Shown here piece by piece: positions 35,343 through 42,031 of a DNA stretch of 62,970 bases; position 1 is the first letter of the stretch; each line of letters starts with the position of its first letter. The notes below the pieces were generated by a model that saw nothing but the letters and a program-made list of their open reading frames with translations, was not told the origin of the DNA and made no database searches. The position numbers were made by a program, and so were the translations under genes. Source of the stretch: Acidobacteriota bacterium (GTDB lineage Bacteria; Acidobacteriota; Holophagae; Holophagales; Holophagaceae); the NCBI GenBank assembly GCA_014189895.1, contig BJFQ01000006.1:1-62970 (forward strand), read 5' to 3'.

Positions 35343-36182
35343 ATGAAACAGTCATATCAACGTTTTTGGGTTTTAGGTGCCTTAGTAAGTCTTATGATCG
35401 CCTGCGGTGGAGGAGGTGGAGGTGGTGATACGGTAGTCGTAGTACCTCCACCCTCCATCACAAGTTTTATAGCGGGAAGCGCTTCCATCAATGCCGGCCA
35501 AGCTACGACGCTCACGGCTATTTTCTCTAATGGCACTGGTACGGTTTCGGGAGGGCCTGCTCCAGTCGCCATCCTCTCAGGAGTCCCTATCTCGGTAACC
35601 CCGACGACGACCACCACCTACACCTTGTTCGTTACTAATACAGCTGGCGCATCGGTAACAAGCTCGGCAACAGTCTCGGTGACTTCAGCCTCAAGATCCT
35701 TGAACTACACAGATCCAACCATAGGCATCTATAAACTCATCAGGAACACTTCTTTAAGCAACTCTAGCCATCTCGTGCTCGACCTAGTAAGTAGTGATAC
35801 GAATTTAGTCAGTGGTATCGGATTCAATATTTCAACCGACACTACAAAAGCTACCTGGGTTAAGGTGGCTTCTGCTGATGCCACCTTCGTACAAAATGGA
35901 ACTATTTTCAATCTAGGACCTTCTCCACAAGTTCAATATGGAAAAATCACTACATCAGGGGTCTCTTCGACTATTCTCTCAGCGGCTCTTGCCTTGAAAG
36001 GATCGTCCGGAGTAGCCATTAATGGCAGCGGGGGTGTCTTAGCACGTATCGCCCTCGATCCCGTGGGAACAGGGGCCGTTGGGGCGGTCCCTTTAACAAT
36101 CACTAAGGCTCAAGCCATAGTCCAAGGCATCGCTAATCCATCAACTATTACAGTTTATGTTGGAACTTTAACGCTCAATTAG
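35343..36182 (+). CDS. Lipoprotein with Ig-like and possible cohesin-like domain
   Basis: A 279-residue lipoprotein: basic start (MKQSYQRF), hydrophobic span and the lipobox region LMIACGGGGGGG with cysteine around residue 21, then a Pro/Val linker. Residues about 35-120 form an Ig/PKD-like Thr/Val-rich domain. The C-terminal half (LVLDLVSSDTNLVSGIGFNI, then GSSGVAINGSGGVLARIAL and the VPLTITKAQAI strand) resembles cohesin folds by pattern, though this is by eye. The ATG has GAGG upstream, 14 bp after the preceding gene, and a terminator follows. It may anchor the preceding dockerin-bearing protein at the cell surface. Confidence 0.7.
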   Translation: MKQSYQRFWVLGALVSLMIACGGGGGGGDTVVVVPPPSITSFIAGSASINAGQATTLTAIFSNGTGTVSGGPAPVAILSGVPISVTPTTTTTYTLFVTNTAGASVTSSATVSVTSASRSLNYTDPTIGIYKLIRNTSLSNSSHLVLDLVSSDTNLVSGIGFNISTDTTKATWVKVASADATFVQNGTIFNLGPSPQVQYGKITTSGVSSTILSAALALKGSSGVAINGSGGVLARIALDPVGTGAVGAVPLTITKAQAIVQGIANPSTITVYVGTLTLN

Positions 36183-36202
36183 GCTCCCGAAATAGGTTGG
36201 AT

Positions 36203-36229
36203 AAAAAGAGGGTTTCAAACCCTCTTTTT
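36203..36229 (+). terminator. Rho-independent terminator after the cohesin-like lipoprotein
   Basis: A perfect 13-bp inverted repeat, AAAAAGAGGGTTT and AAACCCTCTTTTT around one central C, would fold with a GAGGG/CCCTC core and a five-T tail. It lies 20 bp past the lipoprotein stop and ends the two-gene operon. Confidence 0.85.
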
Positions 36230-36324
36230 ATATATCCTCTCCCGGGGATCACATAAGTATTTTTTGTTATGCATTTGAATATCTCAATGAGACACTATAA
36301 GGTAATTCTTTGGGTATTGTTTGC

Positions 36325-38250
36325 ATGAATGAGGTCTTAAATCATTTCCAACTCCTCTCCAATTGTACGGAAGGCGAATTGGAATTGATCTGCGAACGAC
36401 GACATATAACCATCCCCATCCGATGGAAAGATAGACCGGATGGATTAAAATCTTTAATCAAAAGCATGATCTACCATCTCGAGGATCATCATCACTTATC
36501 GGGCGTCTTGGCTTCACTCCAAGAGACCGAGTTGATTGCCTTAAAGCATCTGACCCAGGGACACCAACCGCCTATCTCAATCGTTCCTGCTTTATTCTCT
36601 CTGGGCCTAATTCTCCCAGTTAGAGCTCAACATCGAGATGTATGGATTCTATCGGAACGGGTCCGAGCTGCGCTAGATGACTTTGACGATTCGGCGTTGT
36701 CGCTTCAGGCTCCCGTAGGAACTCAGCTTAATCACAGTGGTTCTTTCCGGTTTTCTTTGGCGCTTGTCGTCATTCTCCTCCGTTGTGTGCATGGGGTGCG
36801 CGTCCTCAAAGCTGGATTACCTGCCAAGAAAGAGTTAGACCATATCACGCGAAATAATACTCTCTTCTCTGCCAATCTTTCGGGTGAAGAAGATGCTTCT
36901 TTGCTCTTTACCTTACTCCACCGACTTGGCTTGTTATGGCAACGCGAAGGACGAGTCGAGACGTTAATTCCCGCAGTCTTAGCTCATCCACCTAGGTGGA
37001 TTGCTGAGCGCACCTTCTCTTATTTGGTGGAACATGATTTAGATGCTTGGCAAATGCCAATGTCTGAACATCGCATCTTCTTTCTCCAGCACCTTTTAGA
37101 TCGACCCAAGCAAATTGTAAAAGTCGATATCTTTTTGCATTTCTTGGGTACGCTTCGCCAATTTGATGCCCAAAAGATCAGAGAACAATTCATTCCTTTC
37201 CTTTACCGTATGGGTTTATTGGATATGGATTTAAATGGTCATTTTTTAGCTCTTTCAGAGCATGGCCTAGCCTTAACCGAAGAATATATTCACAGAAATC
37301 CTTCATCGACTCGCGCCCATTGGGCTTTGTTTGAAGCCACTCAAGACTTGGTCATTCAGCCGAATTTAGAAATCCTGACCCCACTCCTCCAAAACCCACA
37401 CCGCCTTCTTCGACTTGCCGAAATTTCATCATTAGAATCCGTCGATACGTTGGCTAACTTTAAGCTCTCCCATGATTCCATTATCAAAGCGGTCGATTTA
37501 GGACTCACAATTGGAGAAATAAAAGATACGTTAGGTTTGAAAGTTCCATCCACAGTGGCCGATTTGCTAACAGATCTTGATCGTCGAATTGGCGAAGTCG
37601 AAATCAAGCAGAATGCGCGGCTTATTGAAACGAAAACCCCAGAGCTCGCAAAAGAGATCATGGTGCGCCCCGAATTTATCTCTTTAGGTCTGAAACAGAT
37701 TGGTCCCAATCTCATTGAAGTTCATGGGCAAGGCAACATTAATACGTTCCTCAAAGAGGCGGGTTACCTTCCTAAACCGTCTCGTTTTCTCCCGCTAAGC
37801 ATTGATGCACAAGAAGATCTTTATCTTTGGTCCCTGGCGGGCCTAGCCTTCATCGATGAGAAAGGCCTCAATCATCATTTAGATCCGATCCGTCAAATGA
37901 TTCGACAGTCCCTTCAGCAGATTCATGATGAAAGCCCTTCCCTGTTCCAGCAAATACAACGTCGCATCCCTATGCTCCATCTGTCGGGAGAGCAGCAGCC
38001 CATGGAAGAAACGAGGGGAATTCTAGACTACGCAACCATACATAATTTAGCCGTCGAAGTAACCTATTTACCTCCGGCGGCACACCGCACACAACTTCGA
38101 CGACTCAGTCCCAAATCAATCGAAGAAGATACGTTAGTGGCTTTTTGCCATTTACATCAGGAAGATATGGTTTTCAGGCTTAAACGCATTCATGGCGTCC
38201 GGCTTCTCAATGAAAAAGGATGGAACCGCGATACGCCTCAGGTTGGCTAG
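36325..38250 (+). CDS. Helicase-associated domain protein (Rv0862c-like), likely XPB partner
   Basis: A 641-residue protein without helicase motifs. Residues about 340-480 (TQDLVIQPNLEILTPLL, LLRLAEISSLESVD, KLSHDSIIKAVDLGLTIGEI) match the helicase-associated XPB/Ssl2-N-type domain also found at the N-terminus of XPB. The N-terminal 300 residues are helical and the C-terminal end (HLHQEDMVFRLKRIHGVRLL) resembles a WYL-like module. In mycobacteria the homologous Rv0862c sits beside the XPB gene. Here it is 3.9 kb away on the opposite strand. The ATG at 36325 is preferred; a TTG at 36310 is also open. It overlaps the convergent anti-sigma gene by 4 bp. Confidence 0.75.
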   Translation: MNEVLNHFQLLSNCTEGELELICERRHITIPIRWKDRPDGLKSLIKSMIYHLEDHHHLSGVLASLQETELIALKHLTQGHQPPISIVPALFSLGLILPVRAQHRDVWILSERVRAALDDFDDSALSLQAPVGTQLNHSGSFRFSLALVVILLRCVHGVRVLKAGLPAKKELDHITRNNTLFSANLSGEEDASLLFTLLHRLGLLWQREGRVETLIPAVLAHPPRWIAERTFSYLVEHDLDAWQMPMSEHRIFFLQHLLDRPKQIVKVDIFLHFLGTLRQFDAQKIREQFIPFLYRMGLLDMDLNGHFLALSEHGLALTEEYIHRNPSSTRAHWALFEATQDLVIQPNLEILTPLLQNPHRLLRLAEISSLESVDTLANFKLSHDSIIKAVDLGLTIGEIKDTLGLKVPSTVADLLTDLDRRIGEVEIKQNARLIETKTPELAKEIMVRPEFISLGLKQIGPNLIEVHGQGNINTFLKEAGYLPKPSRFLPLSIDAQEDLYLWSLAGLAFIDEKGLNHHLDPIRQMIRQSLQQIHDESPSLFQQIQRRIPMLHLSGEQQPMEETRGILDYATIHNLAVEVTYLPPAAHRTQLRRLSPKSIEEDTLVAFCHLHQEDMVFRLKRIHGVRLLNEKGWNRDTPQVG

Positions 38251-38744
38251 TTCGTCTTGTTCCTAACCTTCACAGTATTAATCTGATTGACTGAGTTTTC
38301 TCGATTGGGCAAAGGAATCACTGGATATTTTTGACGATCTTTGGCTAATTGAAGTTGGGCATCCTGGATGACTCTTTGAAGATTCTGATTGGCATTCACA
38401 AGACGTTGTTGTTCTAATCGATTCTGCTCAATTTGTTGAGCCAAGACTTGTGCTTTTTTTTGCTGTGCCATACCCCATGAGCCCAAAGCAAAAATAACCG
38501 GGATTGCGGCGGCCGCAAGTATCCAACTTAAATTGGAACGCTGACGGAGAGTGCGACGGCGACGCAGTGCCTCACGATAGAGGTCTTGAGCAAGATTTTG
38601 AAGGCGATGTGATTCTGCCATCACAGACGCCTCAGATGGTACTTTCAAGCCAAGCATTTGTCCGAAGTCTGATCGCAGTTGTGCATCCTCGAGGGGCTCT
38701 ATTCTGGGAGACATTGTTTGAAGCCGAGTGTTAAACCATGACAT
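38247..38744 (-). CDS. Putative anti-sigma factor (single-span membrane protein, coiled coil)
   Basis: A 165-residue protein of unknown family. The cytoplasmic N-terminal half is helical and acidic-to-basic (REALRRRRTLRQR), one hydrophobic span follows (SWILAAAAIPVIFALGSW, about 73-90), then an extracytoplasmic coiled coil rich in Gln/Leu (VLAQQIEQNRLEQQRLVN). It overlaps the sigma factor gene by 14 bp and has GGAGG near its start. The topology and pairing suggest an anti-sigma factor, but no zinc-binding motif (HxxxCxxC) is present. Confidence 0.6.
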   Translation of the reverse strand: MSWFNTRLQTMSPRIEPLEDAQLRSDFGQMLGLKVPSEASVMAESHRLQNLAQDLYREALRRRRTLRQRSNLSWILAAAAIPVIFALGSWGMAQQKKAQVLAQQIEQNRLEQQRLVNANQNLQRVIQDAQLQLAKDRQKYPVIPLPNRENSVNQINTVKVRNKTN

Positions 38745-39234
38745 GGTGACCTCCTGGATTGAGCTGATCTCTAAGCTGGGCTTTAGCGCGATGAATACGA
38801 GTCTTCACAGTGGCTTCGGGAATTTCTAAAATATGAGAAATTTCACGGATCGACAGTCCGTCGACGACAAACAACCAAATAGATTCTCGAAAAGTAGAGG
38901 GGAGCTTTTGAATTTCTCTTCGAATTTCACGAGAAAGAAGTGCATCGTATGCATCACCTTCTTTGCCTTGATCAACCAAAAATTCGAGCGAAATATTTTG
39001 ATTTTTAAGAGGACGACGTTCCGTTAACGCTAGAGTACGAACTGTGCCGTATAAAAAAGCAACGGGGTGTTCGATTTTATCTTCCCGTTGCATGATAATA
39101 ACAAAGGCTTCTTGGGTAATATCTTCAGGATAGACGGCTCCAAACCGGCGCGCATAGCTCACTAATTTGGGATAGTATTCGGAAAAAGTAGCGTAAAACG
39201 CTTCATTGGTTCCAAAGGGACTAAAATCATTCAT
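38731..39234 (-). CDS. ECF-type RNA polymerase sigma factor
   Basis: A 167-residue sigma factor. Region 2 is at about 15-75 (FSEYYPKLVSYARRF, PEDITQEAFVIIM), and region 4 at about 115-155 carries the helix-turn-helix IREISHILEIPEATVKTRIHRAKAQL. It directs RNA polymerase to a special promoter set. It is the first gene of a two-gene operon with the membrane protein at 38247-38744, the usual layout for a sigma/anti-sigma pair. Target genes are unknown. Confidence 0.92.
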   Translation of the reverse strand: MNDFSPFGTNEAFYATFSEYYPKLVSYARRFGAVYPEDITQEAFVIIMQREDKIEHPVAFLYGTVRTLALTERRPLKNQNISLEFLVDQGKEGDAYDALLSREIRREIQKLPSTFRESIWLFVVDGLSIREISHILEIPEATVKTRIHRAKAQLRDQLNPGGHHVMV

Positions 39235-39310
39235 GGGAGATTTTCCTGAGAATATGCCTATTATGACTTGTATGCCCTGAAATGCATGAAAGTTCCCTAA
39301 ACTAGGCTAT

Positions 39311-40078
39311 ATGACCAAGGAAATTGAAGATTGGAAGGCTGCCTTAAGGGATCTTGGGGTGACCTCTTTGATTCGACCTGAAAATCCTCATACCCCTTCG
39401 AATGAGAGTCCCTCAGTGAGCCCCCCAAAAAATAAAAAAGTAGAGCGTAACCAATCGATTCCATATCAGCAACCGACGGATGCTGTTCGAAATCCGCCTA
39501 TAGAAATTATTCGAGCATCTTCAGATTTACAAAAGTTGTTGGAAGCGATACGTGGTTGTCAAAAATGTATCTTAGGGACTACACGGAATAAGTTTGTATT
39601 TGGAGAAGGCAATCCCCATGCCGACATGATGTTTGTCGGGGAAGGACCTGGGAGAGATGAGGATCTTCACGGTAGGCCTTTTGTTGGACGTGCGGGCGAT
39701 CTTCTAGAAAAGATGATTGGTGCAATCGGTTTAAAACGTGCAGAGGTCTATATTGCAAATATTGTTAAATGCCGCCCTCCGGACAATCGTATCCCCACCC
39801 CCGAAGAAGTTCACTCATGTCTAGGCTACTTAGAGAAACAAATTCAGTTGATTCAACCCAAAGTAATCGTCACGCTAGGCGCTACACCCCTTCGGGAACT
39901 CCTGGGAATTACTGAAGGAATCACAAAAATCAGGGGTACGTTGCAGTCTTACCAAGATATCCCGGTAATTCCCACTTTCCATCCAGCTTATGTGCTTAGG
40001 ATGTACACACCTGAAGTCAGAAAAGCTGTCTGGGATGATCTAAAATTTGCCAAATCAAAGATCGAAACAGGGATCTAG
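39311..40078 (+). CDS. Uracil-DNA glycosylase, family 4
   Basis: A 255-residue DNA repair enzyme. After a variable 75-residue leader rich in Pro/Ser/Asn, the family-4 pattern appears: CQKCILGTTRNKFVFGEGN with two cluster cysteines, GEGPGRDEDLHGRPFVGRAG with the catalytic region, the later cysteines in IVKCRPP and VHSCLGY for the 4Fe-4S cluster, and FHPAYVLRM. It removes uracil from DNA. It lies 3 bp from the S4-domain gene on the opposite strand. Confidence 0.93.
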   Translation: MTKEIEDWKAALRDLGVTSLIRPENPHTPSNESPSVSPPKNKKVERNQSIPYQQPTDAVRNPPIEIIRASSDLQKLLEAIRGCQKCILGTTRNKFVFGEGNPHADMMFVGEGPGRDEDLHGRPFVGRAGDLLEKMIGAIGLKRAEVYIANIVKCRPPDNRIPTPEEVHSCLGYLEKQIQLIQPKVIVTLGATPLRELLGITEGITKIRGTLQSYQDIPVIPTFHPAYVLRMYTPEVRKAVWDDLKFAKSKIETGI

Positions 40079-40081
40079 AAA

Positions 40082-40402
40082 TTAGTGAGACTTGGGTGTT
40101 TTAGTTTGCGAAGGGGAAGCATCTGAAAAGAATTCCATTTCACTGTGTACTTTTCTTTTTTCGATGATTTCCAGATAAGACCACTGATCCTTAAGTGTAA
40201 TTTTGCGTGTTGGAAAAGCAAGGACACGCACTTGGTATTGATCATTGAACAGAGTGAACTCAATGGTTTCTCCCCCGGAGAGATCGAAGAGGCCTCTTCG
40301 AGGAATACCATTGACGCGTATTGAACCTTCTTCACATAAATAATGGATAATATCTTTTCTTGAGATTAAAGCGGTGTTTCGTAGAAAGGTATCAAGACGC
40401 AT
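40082..40402 (-). CDS. S4-domain RNA-binding protein (RqcP/HslR-like)
   Basis: A 106-residue protein with the S4 fold: MRLDTFLRNTALISRKDIIHYLCEEGSIRVNG followed by LSGGETIEF. Similar small S4 proteins include RqcP (YabO) and Hsp15, which bind ribosomes in rescue pathways. The C-terminal tail is Ser/Lys-rich and variable. It lies 35 bp after the parvulin-type lipoprotein on the same strand. Which of the S4 subfamilies applies cannot be told from the sequence alone. Confidence 0.75.
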   Translation of the reverse strand: MRLDTFLRNTALISRKDIIHYLCEEGSIRVNGIPRRGLFDLSGGETIEFTLFNDQYQVRVLAFPTRKITLKDQWSYLEIIEKRKVHSEMEFFSDASPSQTKTPKSH

Positions 40403-40437
40403 GAGTGTAATCCTAAACTAGATTCCACGCAAAAGGG

Positions 40438-41592
40438 TTAGCCTTTTATCAATTGTTCCTTGGGAATCATATAGCGGATATTAGCTCGTGTTCTCAAATT
40501 ATTCATGAATTGCTCAATCGCAGATTCAGCTTTAGGCTCTTGGACTTTGACTATGAGTTTATCTTTCACCTCAGCAAAAGGCTGGTAAGGGGTAATTTCT
40601 CGGTCTATGAGTTGCACAAAATAATAGTCACGAGCTGTCTCGATCACCGGGGAAATATCTCCTATATTGAGGGCTAGAGCAGCTTCTTCGATCGATGGAC
40701 GAAGCATGCCTTTATTCATCCACCCGGCATCTCCCCCTAAATCTTTAGTTGGGGACACAGAATGCATACGGACCAAAGATTCAAAACTCTTCTTGTCTCT
40801 TATCTGCTTTTCAATATCGAGAAGGAGCGTGGAGCTTTTAGACTTTTCCTCGGGGGTAGCACCTCGCGGGAGGACTAATTCTCTAATTCGAAACCTCTCA
40901 GGTAACCGATACTCATCTTTGTTTTGTTCATAATAAGCTCGCACTTCATTCTCAGTCACGGCCATCTTGGAATAGACCTCTCTTCCGAGAACCTGCTGTT
41001 CCAACATCATACGTTTTTGATTTTTTCGATACTCGGATAATCCAATACCCAGATTGGCTTTCAGAGCTCTTTCGAATTCCTCATCCGAAGCAATTTTATT
41101 TTCTTTTTTAATTTGCTCTATGTTGGACTCTACATAGTCATCAGGAATGGAAAGACCCATTTCGTTAGCCTTATCTGCCAGCAAGAAAGCGTCGATCAAA
41201 CCCTGGAGTGTTTTGGCTCGAGCTTCTGATAATTTTTCATCAAGAGTCTTCCCTGAAAATTGTCGATATAAGGAAGCGTTTTGTTGTTCAAAGGCTTGTT
41301 GAAATGACTTTCGTGTGATGATGTGGGAGTTAACAGCCACTAGGATTTCTTCTTGAACTACTGAATCGCTTTTATTTAAATTTGTAATTACCGTCGGAGC
41401 AGCTGTTTTATCCTGTTCTTTTTCTTTAGCGGGAATTTTCTTTTCGTCTTTTGCACTCGTCGAAGTTTTTGATCGTGAAGCAAGAAGTTCGCTTTCCCTT
41501 TCGGAAGCCTTGGCTTGCTTGAGCGAGGAACTTAGTGGGCTATTACAGCCAAGGGTTGCTAGAAGAAGAATCGAGATTAAGATGTGGCTCAA
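40438..41592 (-). CDS. Parvulin-type peptidyl-prolyl isomerase lipoprotein (SurA/PrsA-like)
   Basis: A lipoprotein foldase. After the lipobox ATLGC and a Lys/Glu/Ser linker, a helical SurA_N-type chaperone domain follows (ITRKSFQQAFEQQNASLYR), then a parvulin domain at the C-terminal end (RIRELVLPRGATPEEKSKSSTLL, then HSVSPTKDLGGDAGWMNKGML). The frame is open to 41763, but the TTG at 41592 has GGGA seven bases upstream and places the lipobox near the N-terminus. It likely assists outer-membrane protein folding. The start call is uncertain. Confidence 0.8.
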   Translation of the reverse strand: MSHILISILLLATLGCNSPLSSSLKQAKASERESELLASRSKTSTSAKDEKKIPAKEKEQDKTAAPTVITNLNKSDSVVQEEILVAVNSHIITRKSFQQAFEQQNASLYRQFSGKTLDEKLSEARAKTLQGLIDAFLLADKANEMGLSIPDDYVESNIEQIKKENKIASDEEFERALKANLGIGLSEYRKNQKRMMLEQQVLGREVYSKMAVTENEVRAYYEQNKDEYRLPERFRIRELVLPRGATPEEKSKSSTLLLDIEKQIRDKKSFESLVRMHSVSPTKDLGGDAGWMNKGMLRPSIEEAALALNIGDISPVIETARDYYFVQLIDREITPYQPFAEVKDKLIVKVQEPKAESAIEQFMNNLRTRANIRYMIPKEQLIKG

Positions 41593-42031
41593 GGCGGTTC
41601 CCTTTGTGAAATGGGCTTCCAATGTATGGTAAATCAAAGGAGGATTTATACCTATGGGCACGCCCTCTGGGATTAACCCAAGCAATTTGGAATCGAGTGT
41701 GTAACTTTTCGTGACAACCCTAGATAAATCCCTGACAGGAAAGTATTCCATCCTCACTCTCACGCACTAGCTAAATCCATCTGATTTACCAGAAGAGGTT
41801 TGTGCGATTAACTTCAACTATAAGAATTTTATTACATTTATAATCATTGTATTGATTAGACTTATCATTATAATGTTAGATAATATGCATTCTTTATGTA
41901 GTTATTTAATGCCTGTCTAGGAGAAGATGATAGGAAGGCTAAAAGTAGCCCGTTGTGTCATTCCAATCTTTTTGAGGATTTCACAGTTTTTTTACACAGA
42001 TTGCGTCTCTCACTTTTCTAAAGGAAAATCC
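41593..42031. promoter_or_regulatory. AT-rich gap before the TonB-dependent receptor with promoter-like boxes
   Basis: No confident gene is seen. Two perfect TATAAT hexamers occur at 41839-41844 and 41869-41874; the second has TTGTAT 16 bp before it. The 41831-41885 stretch has overlapping near-palindromes (TTATC and GATAA arms around ATTATAAT) that could bind a regulator, for example a metal-responsive one. This is suggestive only. Confidence 0.35.
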
